DNA of 64,000 nt from Fimbriimonas sp. (lineage in GTDB: Bacteria; Armatimonadota; Fimbriimonadia; Fimbriimonadales; Fimbriimonadaceae). Location: assembly GCA_031292555.1 (NCBI GenBank), contig JARLGV010000021.1, forward strand, positions 1-64,000, read 5' to 3'. The stretch's first letter is position 1. Each line of letters starts with the position of its first letter. The notes under the pieces are model-generated. The model was not told the DNA's origin, ran no database searches, and was given only the letters and a program-made list of their open reading frames with translations. The translations under genes were made by a program, and so were the position numbers. This document shows, in pieces, positions 24,341-33,644 of the stretch.

Positions 24341-25704
24341 TACTTCATCCCCTTGGGCATCGGTAACGACGACTTGCCGAGAGCAGCTTGCATCTCGTCT
24401 TGGGCCTTATAGATAGCGAGCAGGTTCGAGATATAGCCGACTCTTGCATTTCGAATCGTCGACTCCGCGTCGATCACCGGCAGAATTCCGGTGGCGCCTT
24501 GCTGGTATCCAAGTTTGGCAATTCCGAGTAGGGTCACCGATGGATCCAATATCTCGGCCTTGAAGCTCGACGCCGCATCGACTGCCGCCTTCAAATCGGT
24601 GAGGGCCTGAGCCACCTGCTGAGCAACCTGCTGCTGGGCCTGAACCAGTTGGGCTTCCGCCTGCTTTCGCGATTCCTTCGCCGCCTTAACCGACTGGTTG
24701 ATTCCCCCAAAGTCGAAAAGCGGCAGGTTGACACTGAAGGTCCAAGCATCCAGTTGCTGCTCGACCGAACGCTGGTAGGAAACGCTGAAATCCGGAAACC
24801 GCGAGGACTCGGCTTGCCTAACGCCGTACGTTGCCACGTGAACCTGCTCCTCGGACGCCTTTAGAAGCGGACGATTCGCGCTTGCCTCTTTGTTCAGGTC
24901 GCCTACCGAAGGCAGGTCTACATGTGGCGCCGATTCCGATTCGTCGGATAGATCCACCGTCAGTCTAGCGGCTTCTTGCGGAGGTCTCGCGAGGAGATTG
25001 TTCAAGGTGATGAGAGAAGACTTTTCCGCGCTTTGGGCTGCCATTAGCGTCTGTTTAGCGTTTGCCACGTCGATGGACGAACGGATCACGTCGCCCCTGG
25101 GAGACGCCCCCGCCTTTTCCTGACTCACCGTAATGTCGTAGACTCGTTGAGCCTCCTTCAGGCTAACATCCGCGATCTTGGTTTGGGCTTGGGCGGCCGC
25201 AAGCGACCAGTATGCGTCACGAATCTGCTGCTCCAGCCCCACGACGGTCTCCAAAAACTGATAGCGCGTGACCTTATAGGTTGCGTTGGCCCCCGCCGCC
25301 TGATAGCGGCGCTGGCCGCTCGTGTCCAACGTCCCAGAAAGATCGACAATTGTGTCGGCAGTGTCGCCAGTCAGAGTAGGCGCGGAACTGGATCCTTGCA
25401 CTCGCGATGCGCCGACCGTGATCGGGGCAGGCACGCCGAGAGACCGATAGGTTGCCAGCGAGGAGGCAACCCCCGCGATTCCGGCGGCAATTTGTGGATT
25501 GTGCTTCAGGCCATAGGCCACAGCAGCATCCGGCGTAAGCCTGTCCAAATCGGGAAGACTCGCTCCTAGCGGCAAATCGGTTGCCGCTACAACATGGGCG
25601 GCCAAGACAAGAATCCCAACAGCAGTTGCGGATCTGCTCCAGTGAGCAGACGACCGATTAGCTCCGGCCATTTTGATGGCACTCGTTCTCCAAAACTCGG
25701 GCAC
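24340..25704 (-). CDS. TolC family outer-membrane efflux protein (CusC/CzcC-like)
   Basis: The 454-residue protein carries two OEP repeats with long coiled helices (LEQQIRDAYWSLAAAQAQTK, KEAQRVYDITVSQEKAGASPRGDV, AEAQLVQAQQQVAQQVAQ). It has a signal peptide in MAGANRSSAHWSRSATAVGILVLAAHVVA. It forms the outer-membrane exit duct for the RND pump. The GTG at 25704 is given as the start; the internal ATG at 25671 fits the signal peptide equally well. Its stop overlaps the adaptor start by one base (TAATG), so it is the first gene of the efflux operon. Confidence 0.92.
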   Translation of the reverse strand: MPEFWRTSAIKMAGANRSSAHWSRSATAVGILVLAAHVVAATDLPLGASLPDLDRLTPDAAVAYGLKHNPQIAAGIAGVASSLATYRSLGVPAPITVGASRVQGSSSAPTLTGDTADTIVDLSGTLDTSGQRRYQAAGANATYKVTRYQFLETVVGLEQQIRDAYWSLAAAQAQTKIADVSLKEAQRVYDITVSQEKAGASPRGDVIRSSIDVANAKQTLMAAQSAEKSSLITLNNLLARPPQEAARLTVDLSDESESAPHVDLPSVGDLNKEASANRPLLKASEEQVHVATYGVRQAESSRFPDFSVSYQRSVEQQLDAWTFSVNLPLFDFGGINQSVKAAKESRKQAEAQLVQAQQQVAQQVAQALTDLKAAVDAASSFKAEILDPSVTLLGIAKLGYQQGATGILPVIDAESTIRNARVGYISNLLAIYKAQDEMQAALGKSSLPMPKGMK

Positions 25705-25795
25705 ACGAGACTTTACCCCTACTGGGTATCGGCATGTAGGTTAAGAGTTCTCTAAGATAGCGTCCCGTTTGGCCGTAAACCCACTGAGTTCGGTG

Positions 25796-25831
25796 CAAAC
25801 AAAAACTAGCCGGCCTGAAATGATCAGGCCG
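25796..25831 (-). terminator. Rho-independent terminator region
   Basis: On the minus strand CGGCCTGA pairs with TCAGGCCG around five bases, followed by GCTAGTTTTTG. The hairpin lies about 30 bases after the transketolase stop and ends its transcript before the efflux operon. Confidence 0.75.
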
Positions 25832-25862
25832 AAAAGAACTCTTCGATATGTTCGCAGTCGAT

Positions 25863-27845
25863 CTAGAGGAGGCCCAAGGCAACTTCCACAACGTGATCGA
25901 CGGTCAGACTCAGTTCGGCGAATACCTGCTTGGCTGGAGCCGAAAGCCCGAAGCGATCGATTCCGATCTGGGCATCGGAGTAACGCGGCCACGCCAGTGT
26001 GCACCCAGCCTCGACCGAGACAGTTTTGATGCTCTTCGGGAGAACACTCGACTTGTACTCCTTACTCTGTTCCTCGAACAGGAACCAACTTGGCATGCTA
26101 ACCACACGAGTTGGGATGCCCTGCGCTTCCAACTTGTCTTTCGCTTGCGAACAGAGCTGCACCTCGCTGCCGGTGCCCACGAGAACGACCTGAGGTTGCC
26201 CGGTCGAAGCTTCTGCGAGAATATAGGCGCCATTCTCCGCCGGATGATCGGTCACGGCATGCGGCGTCAACGGCGGGAGGTCCTGCCGCGAAAGGATGAG
26301 AAGGGTCGGGGTCCTCTTTGACTGAAGGGCCACTTTCCAACCCACCGCAGTCTCATTGCCGTCCGCAGGGCGGAAAACGTTCAGGTTGGGCATGGCTCGC
26401 AACGCGGTCAGATGTTCGACCGGTTGGTGAGTCGGACCGTCTTCGCCTAGGCCTACTGAATCGTGAGTGAACACAGCGATCATGGGGCACTGCATAAGCG
26501 CGGCCAAGCGAATCGACGGCCGGCAATAATCCGAGAACACGAAGAACGTCCCGCCGTATGCTTGGACGCCTCCGTGAAGGGTCATGCCGTTAACCGCCGC
26601 AATCATAGCGTGCTCGCGAACACCGAACATAAAATTCCGGCCCCGATGGTCGCTCCAATCGAATTCGCCCGATGCCTTTTGGGTCGTTAACGTACTTTCA
26701 GACAAGTCGGCGCTCCCGCCAACCAACACAGGATGATGGGAAGCGATCGCGTTGATAATGGCGTTGCTTGCCTTTCGGGTCGAGATCGGTTGATCGAAAC
26801 TCGGCAGTTTTTCGACCCACTCACTGGGGAAATCACCCTTGATGCATCGGGCCAGGATCGCAGCTTGCTCGGGATACGCTTCTGCATACGACACAAACGC
26901 CTTGTCCCACTTGTCCTCCAACTCGGATCCATGAGTCAATGCCTTCCGATACTCAGCAAGGGCCTCGTCAGCGACGTAGAAACTTGGTTCTAGAGGAATG
27001 CCAAGCGCTTCCTTAGTCAGCTTGACTTCGTCAGGGCCAAGAGCAGAACCGTGCGACTTCTGACTGCCGGCCTTGTTCGGGCTCCCGAATCCGATGATGG
27101 TCTTGCAGCAAACCAATGACGGCTTGTCGGTAACGTGCTGAGCCTCTTTAATCGCGGCGCCAACGGCATGAACGTCCATACCGTCAATCCTCTGCACATG
27201 CCATCCGAGCGCTTCGAATCGGCCGCCGACATTCTCGGTAAACGAGAGAGAGGTCGGCCCATCGAGGGAGATCTCGTTGTCGTCATAGAGAACAATGAGC
27301 TTGCCCAAGTGTAGGTGGCCGGCAAGCGATGCCGCCTCGTTGGAAAGGCCCTCCATCATGTCGCCGTCGGAGGCAATCACGTAGGTGAAGTGATCAACGA
27401 TCGTGTGTCCAGGCTGGTTGAAGTTCGCACTGAGCCAAGCTTCGGCAAGCGCGAAGCCCACGCTGTGGGCAAATCCCTGGCCGAGCGGGCCGGTTGCCAT
27501 TTCGACGCCGGCGGTGTGGGTGTTCTCCGGGTGGCCCGGCGTCCGACTGTGAAGCTGGCGGAACTGCTTCAGGTCGTCGATCGAAAGGTCGTAACCTGTA
27601 AGGTGAAGCAGCGAATAAAGCAGCATCGACCCGTGACCGGCGGACAGGATGAACCGGTCGCGGTTGAACCAATGCGGATTCGCGGGATTGTGCCGCAAAA
27701 ATTTGGTCCATAGCGCGTAAGCCATAGGCGCGGCGCCCATCGGTAGGCCGGGGTGTCCGCTATTTGCTTTCTGAACTCCGTCGATTGCCAACGCGCGAAT
27801 CGCGTTAATGCATAAGTCGTCTAGACGCTTTGTATCCTCTGCCAC
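25863..27845 (-). CDS. tkt: Transketolase
   Basis: The 660-residue enzyme transfers two-carbon units between sugar phosphates in the pentose phosphate pathway and uses thiamine diphosphate. The N-terminal half shows the substrate histidine in [18 protein letters not shown] and the ThDP/Mg motif GDGD variant [15 protein letters not shown]. The pyrimidine domain follows, with catalytic-site phrases [28 protein letters not shown] and [16 protein letters not shown]. The GTG at 27845 is chosen because homologues begin with a short tail followed by [16 protein letters not shown], and TAACCT lies seven bases upstream. The frame is open to 27911. Its own terminator follows. Confidence 0.97.
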   Translation of the reverse strand: MAEDTKRLDDLCINAIRALAIDGVQKANSGHPGLPMGAAPMAYALWTKFLRHNPANPHWFNRDRFILSAGHGSMLLYSLLHLTGYDLSIDDLKQFRQLHSRTPGHPENTHTAGVEMATGPLGQGFAHSVGFALAEAWLSANFNQPGHTIVDHFTYVIASDGDMMEGLSNEAASLAGHLHLGKLIVLYDDNEISLDGPTSLSFTENVGGRFEALGWHVQRIDGMDVHAVGAAIKEAQHVTDKPSLVCCKTIIGFGSPNKAGSQKSHGSALGPDEVKLTKEALGIPLEPSFYVADEALAEYRKALTHGSELEDKWDKAFVSYAEAYPEQAAILARCIKGDFPSEWVEKLPSFDQPISTRKASNAIINAIASHHPVLVGGSADLSESTLTTQKASGEFDWSDHRGRNFMFGVREHAMIAAVNGMTLHGGVQAYGGTFFVFSDYCRPSIRLAALMQCPMIAVFTHDSVGLGEDGPTHQPVEHLTALRAMPNLNVFRPADGNETAVGWKVALQSKRTPTLLILSRQDLPPLTPHAVTDHPAENGAYILAEASTGQPQVVLVGTGSEVQLCSQAKDKLEAQGIPTRVVSMPSWFLFEEQSKEYKSSVLPKSIKTVSVEAGCTLAWPRYSDAQIGIDRFGLSAPAKQVFAELSLTVDHVVEVALGLL

Positions 27846-27852
27846 GATCGCT

Positions 27853-27858
27853 AGGTTA
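27853..27858 (-). promoter_or_regulatory. Putative -10 element of tkt
   Basis: TAACCT on the minus strand is separated from the GTG by seven bases. Confidence 0.35.
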
Positions 27859-27965
27859 CCAGTTTGGGCATTGGCGCTGGATCGACCATTGCCCCACCGC
27901 ACCGCAAGCAAAGCGTGATTGGCGACCTGGCATTTGACTGCGTCGAACCTCTTGAAGGGCTAAGG

Positions 27966-27971
27966 TAGTCT
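27966..27971 (+). promoter_or_regulatory. Putative -10 element of the secreted glycosidase-like gene
   Basis: TAGTCT is separated from the GTG at 27979 by seven bases. Confidence 0.35.
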
Positions 27972-27978
27972 TCAACAC

Positions 27979-30429
27979 GTGCGGATCCCCTTACTTGCCG
28001 TGGCGGTGCTTCTTGCGACTGGAACAGGCTTTGCTCAACGCCGTGAAGGCGTCTACAAGTCCGGAACGGGGACCCCTGGTAGTTGGTCCATCAACGAACA
28101 CCAGACCCTAATCTGGAACGGTCAGCCATATCTACCGGTGGGCATACGTATCGACGGGACGGTCGATGCGGTGAAGGCCGCAAAGGCAGCCGGAGTTTCC
28201 GACGTTATTGTCGACCTGCCGGCCAGTGGCGCCGGATGGGACGAAGCGATCGGCGCCATAAACGCAAGCAACATGCGTTACCTGATCCGCATCAACTCCC
28301 TGGCGCCGATGGCGAAGGGGTTTGCGATCGAACCCCAGGGCTATCGAGTCTCCGGAATAACCAAGGAGCAAAAGGTCAGCATCGATATGCCGGGGGCGAC
28401 GAGCGCGTTTGTGGTTCTCGCGGACAAGGCGGACGGGCAGATCATCACGACCGATCGCGTGCCAGTGACAAACGGGCTCTTCATTTACGACGCCAAACCA
28501 GGTGCCGAGATCGATCACGTTTTGCTTGTCTACCCGGAAATGACGAGCCTGGAGCAACCAGACTTTTGGGAAGGACTGGATTCAGAACGCGATGCCCTTC
28601 TTGGCTCGCTCAAGCGGCATGCTCCCGGGCCCGGCCTTCGTGGAATCGTCAACCCCATGGGCCACACGATGAGCCTTCCCGGCCGACAACCGACGTTCGT
28701 GCCGACAAGCGCCTACTTCCGCATGGAGTTTCGCAACTACCTGGAGGAAAAATACAAGAGCGTCGAGACGTTGATGCGTACCTGGTCTCTCACCTCCTCC
28801 GAACTCTCGCTGTTGGATGACCAGAAGAAGATGACGGCGACGTTTGATCAGTTTGCCCGCCTAATCCCACTCTGGACCCAAAGCCGTGGTGTCGGCGCAA
28901 TGTTCGATCCGACGACGAACAAGGTCTATGCATGCGACAATCGCCGGAGCCGAGTCTGGGAAGACGTCGCAGCCGTTATCAATCAAGCCGGTTCTCGTCG
29001 ATTCTCACGCCTCACTCCCGCCATCCGATCCGTCGCAGACGTACCTGTCATCCAGGAGTGGCAGGGCTGGTCGGAGCCTTATGAGTCGAGCAGTCCGTCG
29101 GTAGACGGAATCGGCATGCGAGCGGCCGGCACAACCCAGAGTGCGCTCATGGACACCGGCAGCCGCGCCACGAGCAGCATTCTGCGTTGGAGCAGCCACG
29201 GCTGGCTCGTCGCAACCGACCTTGACCTAGGTACCGGTTCCGATGCGCCCTCCCAGCTCTCATCTGTTCTCGACGATCTGGGATCGCTCGGAGCAAAGGG
29301 CGTTTTCGTCCGCGCGGACACTCCATCCTTGGTCAAGTCGGTTGCCGCAGAGTCAGCAAAGCGGGGCGCAGATGCCAGCCTCGCCGCCAGCTCTCCCCTT
29401 CCCGTCTTCTTCCCCGAGAACGCTTACAATCCCGCGATGCCCCAACGTCTTCCGGGTGGCCATTGGTGGCTTCCATGTCCGTCGGACGGAGATCGGCTCG
29501 ATCTGGGTTCCCAGTTCTATGGTTACCGCCTGAAACTTCAGACCGGCGTCGTCGCCCTCTGGGCGAGAAAACCTGGTCGGTACATGCTGCGGATGATGAA
29601 TGCAAAGTCGGCAAGGTTCCAGACCCTTGACGGCTCCGATCCGGAACCAAAAGTCAAGAAGAACGGCGTCGAGGTCATGCTGACCGAGGTTCCAATGCTG
29701 ATTACCGGCATCGACGAAGTACCCGTTCCCGAGTATGCCTACACAGAAACAGTCGCCAGATTCAATCTGATGTTCAACGCCGGCCAAAGGAGGTTCAAGG
29801 ACTTAACCGAAGAGCAGATGGCCTTCCGCGATTCGATGAACTCTTTTGACCGCAACCCAGGCGGCAGCTTCGACCAGCTTCGGAAACAATACTGGAATCT
29901 CGCTCGAAGGATCGGCGCATTCACATGGCTTGAGGGAGAGCAGAGCATCGACACCAACTTCAGCGAGGTTATCCAGAATGCGGGATGTGCGCGAGGCGCC
30001 GCCCTGTCGCTTCGAACCCTTATCCCTCCTCCGACCGGCGGATATTACGCAACCTTCCCCCTCCAGGTCAAAACAAGGGATGACCAGGACATCTGGCTCG
30101 CGGCACGAATCCCAGCCGAGCGGCGGAAGGATGTGAATGTCGTGGTTGGCGGGCAAGTGATGCCGGTTACGGGTGATCCCATCAGCCTTTACGGATCCGG
30201 ATTTGGATGGTACAAGGTCGGCACAACCCGCCTCGCAGGCAACTTGACCCGGCTTCGAGTACAGGTCAATACATCGGGCAACGCCGAGATTGCCATTGAC
30301 TCGATTCTGGTGACTCCAGATCCGTTCACGCCGAATGCGGTGACATTGCCAGACCCCCTGAACTTCCGATCGGTCGAACCTAAGCAACCTTCGAAAGGTA
30401 AGCGGCAAAGGGGTTCGGGCGCTCCTTAG
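27979..30429 (+). CDS. Large secreted protein, possibly glycoside-hydrolase-like
   Basis: The 816-residue protein has a signal peptide (IPLLAVAVLLATGTGFAQ). The first domain opens with WSINEHQTLIWNGQPYLPVGIRIDG and then alternates strands and helices as in a TIM barrel (AAGVSDVIVDLP, MRYLIRINSLAP). That start is typical of beta-galactosidase-like or cellulase-like secreted proteins of this phylum, where FNGKPxxPxGxY begins the catalytic barrel. A segment near residues 360-400 (VPVIQEWQGWSEPYESSSPSVDG) could hold an acidic active-site residue. The C-terminus looks like a carbohydrate-binding beta sandwich. I cannot assign a family. It ends 50 bases inside the convergent dipeptidase gene. Confidence 0.72.
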   Translation: MRIPLLAVAVLLATGTGFAQRREGVYKSGTGTPGSWSINEHQTLIWNGQPYLPVGIRIDGTVDAVKAAKAAGVSDVIVDLPASGAGWDEAIGAINASNMRYLIRINSLAPMAKGFAIEPQGYRVSGITKEQKVSIDMPGATSAFVVLADKADGQIITTDRVPVTNGLFIYDAKPGAEIDHVLLVYPEMTSLEQPDFWEGLDSERDALLGSLKRHAPGPGLRGIVNPMGHTMSLPGRQPTFVPTSAYFRMEFRNYLEEKYKSVETLMRTWSLTSSELSLLDDQKKMTATFDQFARLIPLWTQSRGVGAMFDPTTNKVYACDNRRSRVWEDVAAVINQAGSRRFSRLTPAIRSVADVPVIQEWQGWSEPYESSSPSVDGIGMRAAGTTQSALMDTGSRATSSILRWSSHGWLVATDLDLGTGSDAPSQLSSVLDDLGSLGAKGVFVRADTPSLVKSVAAESAKRGADASLAASSPLPVFFPENAYNPAMPQRLPGGHWWLPCPSDGDRLDLGSQFYGYRLKLQTGVVALWARKPGRYMLRMMNAKSARFQTLDGSDPEPKVKKNGVEVMLTEVPMLITGIDEVPVPEYAYTETVARFNLMFNAGQRRFKDLTEEQMAFRDSMNSFDRNPGGSFDQLRKQYWNLARRIGAFTWLEGEQSIDTNFSEVIQNAGCARGAALSLRTLIPPPTGGYYATFPLQVKTRDDQDIWLAARIPAERRKDVNVVVGGQVMPVTGDPISLYGSGFGWYKVGTTRLAGNLTRLRVQVNTSGNAEIAIDSILVTPDPFTPNAVTLPDPLNFRSVEPKQPSKGKRQRGSGAP

Positions 30430-31120
30430 CGGCTTCGATCCAAAGCTTTTCCAAATCGGCATAGAGCTCTGGATCGAGATGTGCAAGCCCGTAGACGCAC
30501 TCCCGCCGGTCCATTCTTACTGCCCAACCGGCGTCTCCGTAGCTGTAGTGCCACCACTCGTCTCGGCAGTTTGAAAACCCGACCGATAGCATCGCATCCA
30601 AGAGGACGGACCGATTTCGCTGTGCCCCGGGCGTTAGCCCGTACGTGTGAGTGGGCGCCGCGCGAAAACGGTCGAAGGGGGCATTCACATCGATCGGCTC
30701 TCCCCGTTCGTCGACTAACCACACGTCGACGGCGCCACCCGTACAGTGGCCAGGAGGCGCCTTCTGATCCGTCGGCGCTACGAAACGGCACACTGTTCGC
30801 CGCAGTGCGGCGTGGTTTCGATGGGGAAATGCCTCTTCGGCGCACTTCCAGAAGAAGTCATAGATCCTCTGCTGACGATCGATCGGTCTCCAACCCTCGA
30901 CCAGACCCAGGATGTATCCTGGCGGCAATCGCTGCGCAGCTGCCTCGCACATCGCGGCAACTGATTTTCGAACGTAGGGAATCGCCTGGGGCCTAATGAT
31001 TCTAAGTGATGGACAGGCTTCGACGACGCTGACGAGCGGCTCGCCACACTCAATTTCGGTGATTCGATTTAGGAAGCGAATCGGTTCAGGACGACCTTTG
31101 GAGCGGTCCCATTTGATCAT
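30380..31120 (-). CDS. D-alanyl-D-alanine dipeptidase-like (VanX/DdpX family)
   Basis: The 246-residue metalloenzyme would cleave D-Ala-D-Ala or related peptides. The zinc-site motifs are present: His125 and Asp132 in GHCTGGAVDVWL (family SxHxxGxAxD), and the catalytic Glu188 and third ligand His191 in DEWWHY. EGWRP near residue 75 supplies the conserved Arg. No signal peptide is seen, so it probably works in the cytoplasm, recycling cell-wall peptides. No vanHA or transport genes are near, so glycopeptide resistance is not implied. The ATG at 31120 overlaps the stop of the TolB-like gene (ATGA). Its 3' end overlaps the convergent gene by 50 bases. Confidence 0.9.
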   Translation of the reverse strand: MIKWDRSKGRPEPIRFLNRITEIECGEPLVSVVEACPSLRIIRPQAIPYVRKSVAAMCEAAAQRLPPGYILGLVEGWRPIDRQQRIYDFFWKCAEEAFPHRNHAALRRTVCRFVAPTDQKAPPGHCTGGAVDVWLVDERGEPIDVNAPFDRFRAAPTHTYGLTPGAQRNRSVLLDAMLSVGFSNCRDEWWHYSYGDAGWAVRMDRRECVYGLAHLDPELYADLEKLWIEAAKERPNPFAAYLSKVA

Positions 31121-32091
31121 TGCCGACCGACCGCCGGTTCCGAAGCATGAGGAATCAGTACCTGCTCCTCCTTCGTGCCGATCGTGTACTCCCAGACGTT
31201 CTCGGAATCGGTATAGGGCTTCACGTAAAGCAAGTGCCCCGAATCGAGAAACGTCGCATCCCACCCAGGAAATGAAACCACCGTCTCGGTCGGACGGTCC
31301 GCTTTGACGACTTGAACGTCCGCTCCTCCTGATCCAGTGTAGCGGTCAGTCGATAACACCAGCAAGCGCGAATCGGGCGACCAAGCGATTCGGAAAATGG
31401 CGTTCGTTTCGTTCGAACCGCGAGTACCTCCTTCGAGAATCGCCGAAGACAGCACTCGGGCCTCGTCCCATGAGGCAATCTTGACCACATTATGTATGGA
31501 ACTGAGATCGAGGTCGGCGAGCCAAAGGTCGCCATTTCGGCAGAAGGCGACACGCTTCCCGTCTGGAGAGAAAGATCCTGCCATCGAAGAAACGACAGAC
31601 ATGGCCGAAAGGCCGCTTGTCTCGTTACCTAGAAACAGGCTGACGTTCCCCTTCGGGCGGAATGCGTGATCGGCCCAATACCAGTAAACGCTCCAGATTG
31701 ACCGAGTCAGATGGTCGCTGCCATACATTGGATCGACCTTCGCTCCCTTGCGTAGGACCGAATACTCGTCTAGCCGAGAGAAGATCACATTCTTCGATGC
31801 TGGATCCCAGGAAGGAAACGTATCCCTGAAATGGTCTTCGGCCGACTTCTCCGGGAAGCTCGTGGCCCGCTTGGAGGTTCCCTCGGAAAGATCAAGGAGA
31901 AATAGGTTCCCATCTCGCATAAAGGCCAGGCGCTTTCCGTCTGGCGAGGGCGACGGACCAACTGCGTGGACGATGAGCTTGGATTCGGCGCCGTGTGTTA
32001 ACTGGTAAATTGAATCGCCTCGGACGAAGTAGATCGTGGGCAACGAACTCTGCCTGGCAGCAGCGAGAAGAGCAAGTGTAGCCAGCATCAT
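31117..32091 (-). CDS. TolB-like (PD40) beta-propeller protein
   Basis: The 324-residue protein has a short signal-like start (MMLATLALLAAA) and repeated blades with the PD40 signature: GPSPSPDGKRLAFMRDGNLFLL, FSPDGKRVAFCRNGDLWLADL, IAWSPDSRLLVLSTDRY. This is a six- or seven-bladed propeller related to TolB and to the N-domain of prolyl oligopeptidases. There is no peptidase domain. It is probably periplasmic and serves in binding. GAGGAG lies 12 bases before the ATG pair. Translationally coupled to the VanX-like gene, so a role in peptide or wall metabolism is possible, but this is inference. Confidence 0.82.
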   Translation of the reverse strand: MMLATLALLAAARQSSLPTIYFVRGDSIYQLTHGAESKLIVHAVGPSPSPDGKRLAFMRDGNLFLLDLSEGTSKRATSFPEKSAEDHFRDTFPSWDPASKNVIFSRLDEYSVLRKGAKVDPMYGSDHLTRSIWSVYWYWADHAFRPKGNVSLFLGNETSGLSAMSVVSSMAGSFSPDGKRVAFCRNGDLWLADLDLSSIHNVVKIASWDEARVLSSAILEGGTRGSNETNAIFRIAWSPDSRLLVLSTDRYTGSGGADVQVVKADRPTETVVSFPGWDATFLDSGHLLYVKPYTDSENVWEYTIGTKEEQVLIPHASEPAVGRQ

Positions 32092-32148
32092 AGGGTATCA
32101 AATCTCCTCGCCATCGCACGAAACGGGCGCCGGCGCACGATCATTATT

Positions 32149-32185
32149 CCACGAAGGCAACCGGCGAAGCCGGTTGCCTTCGTGG
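32149..32185 (-). terminator. Long perfect hairpin after the sigma operon
   Basis: CCACGAAGGCAACCGGC pairs perfectly over 17 bases with GCCGGTTGCCTTCGTGG around a three-base loop. It lies 27 bases after the stop of the minus-strand gene. The tail is AATAATG, not a U-tract, so it may terminate by another route or protect the 3' end. Confidence 0.55.
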
Positions 32186-32211
32186 CAGTTCGCCTACGAT
32201 GCTGCGGGGAT

Positions 32212-32919
32212 TCAGTGGCTAAGCGCGCGGACCCTTTCCACAAGATCCAACCGCTCCTCGTCCGAGAGATACGGGCTCTTGAGCAATGCCAAAAGGTCGT
32301 CCAGGCTGTCTCCATTGGCATGAACCGGCTGGAGTGTGCGATCCGACGAATTGACCTGTGGCTGAGGGGAGCTCACCGGTTGCGGCGAGACATTCGGATT
32401 TGCCACCGCCGGTGGCGTAGGCGGAGTAGGCGACGCCGGAGTAACCACGTTGGGAGTGCTCATATGCTCGCGAATCAAATCGCTGAGAATGTCCTGCCCC
32501 AGAAACGGAGCCAGGTTCGAGACCATATGGATGTCGAGAGGAGCTCCCTTCAATCGCTGCTCGCGTATCAACATGCCAAGCTCCTCCTGGCGAACGAAAG
32601 GGGCCAAACGCATAAGAATATTGGCGTCTCCGCCGTCCCGATCGCCGCGCTTATCCTTGCTCTTGTCGCGCCGAAAGTAGGATGCGAGCATCCTGGCTTC
32701 GACTCCAATCTCGCCGTAATCTGCGCTGTCCGGCAATGTGCCGAACAAGCCCTCTGGCACTTCTCCCGAGTCGACGAGCCTGGCCAGAATACTGTTGTAG
32801 CGCATTGCCGTCCGCTTCGCACCCGTGCTGAGGCTGCCGGTAAGGCTCGCATGGTCGCACATCTCGGCAATCTCTTCTAGTAGCCTCTTGCAGGCCTGAA
32901 CGTCATTTTCCTGATTCAT
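32212..32919 (-). CDS. Sigma-linked cytoplasmic protein of unknown function
   Basis: From the ATG at 32919, chosen because GGGAGGAT lies four bases before it, the protein has 235 residues. I recognise no domain. Residues 1-125 are charged and helical (QACKRLLEEIAEMCDHASL, EARMLASYFRRDKSKDKRGDRD, VRQEELGMLIREQRLK). Residues about 150-200 are a Pro/Ser/Val linker (TPPTPP, QPVSSPQPQ), and the end is a short acidic helix (SDEERLDLVERVRAL). There is no membrane helix or zinc-finger motif. The gene overlaps the ECF sigma gene by 17 bases, the position where anti-sigma factors usually lie, so a regulator of that sigma factor is plausible. Confidence 0.7.
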   Translation of the reverse strand: MNQENDVQACKRLLEEIAEMCDHASLTGSLSTGAKRTAMRYNSILARLVDSGEVPEGLFGTLPDSADYGEIGVEARMLASYFRRDKSKDKRGDRDGGDANILMRLAPFVRQEELGMLIREQRLKGAPLDIHMVSNLAPFLGQDILSDLIREHMSTPNVVTPASPTPPTPPAVANPNVSPQPVSSPQPQVNSSDRTLQPVHANGDSLDDLLALLKSPYLSDEERLDLVERVRALSH

Positions 32920-33478
32920 CGATATCCTCCCAATCTTGGGAAATCCCCTTGCGTAGTTGGTTTCGGGCCGCATGCAGCCGCCATTTCACCGTCGTGACCG
33001 GAATGCCAAGGAAATCGGCGATCGTCGCCACCTGCCATCCGTCGAAGTAATACAACTCGACCGCGACTCGAAGTTCGTCTGATAAAATGGCGACCCTTCC
33101 ACGTATTGCCTCGTTGCGCAATCGCGACTCGACCTGGACGGCGATCGATGGCACGTGGGCCAAGATCAGATCGTCTAGCGGCACGGTTAGCCGGAGTGCG
33201 CCAGAAGCGATTCGACGCGACCGGTGCCGGACAATTGCTCCAAGCCACTGCGGAAAACTGCCCGTATCCGACAACTGAGGAAGAGCCTTATAGGCGGCGA
33301 AGAACGAGTCCTGAACCGCATCTTGAGCCAACTCCTCTGAGCGCACGATCTGGCGGGCAATCGAAAGTGCCCCCGACCGATACTTCCCCACTAACGCATC
33401 GAACGCGTCGAAGCTGCCTTCGCGGGCCGCCTTTACAAGATCGGCTTCGTCAATACAGGTCCGGGTCGCGTTGCTCAT
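32903..33478 (-). CDS. RNA polymerase ECF-type sigma factor
   Basis: The 191-residue protein has sigma region 2 (GSFDAFDALVGKYRSGALSIARQIV, ELAQDAVQDSFFAAYKALPQL) and region 4 (RVAVELYYFDGWQVATIADFLGIPVTTVKWRLHAARNQLRK), joined by a short linker. It lacks regions 1 and 3, as normal for the group. The ATG at 33478 follows TGGTGGGA at good spacing. An in-frame TTG twelve bases upstream is less likely. The downstream overlapping gene is its probable partner. The target promoters are unknown. Confidence 0.93.
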   Translation of the reverse strand: MSNATRTCIDEADLVKAAREGSFDAFDALVGKYRSGALSIARQIVRSEELAQDAVQDSFFAAYKALPQLSDTGSFPQWLGAIVRHRSRRIASGALRLTVPLDDLILAHVPSIAVQVESRLRNEAIRGRVAILSDELRVAVELYYFDGWQVATIADFLGIPVTTVKWRLHAARNQLRKGISQDWEDIDESGK

Positions 33479-33644
33479 GTTTCCCACCAATCCAGAGTCA
33501 CGATTCGTTCAACTGGATAGTGCCGTAGCGTATGTTTCACCAAAATAGTCGGCGCATGCGACCGGCAAGGTATCGAAGTTCCGCCTCGACCGACTCGGGT
33601 CCCGCCGTCGTCGATGGCTCCGCCGATGTAGAATCTAGGAACAG

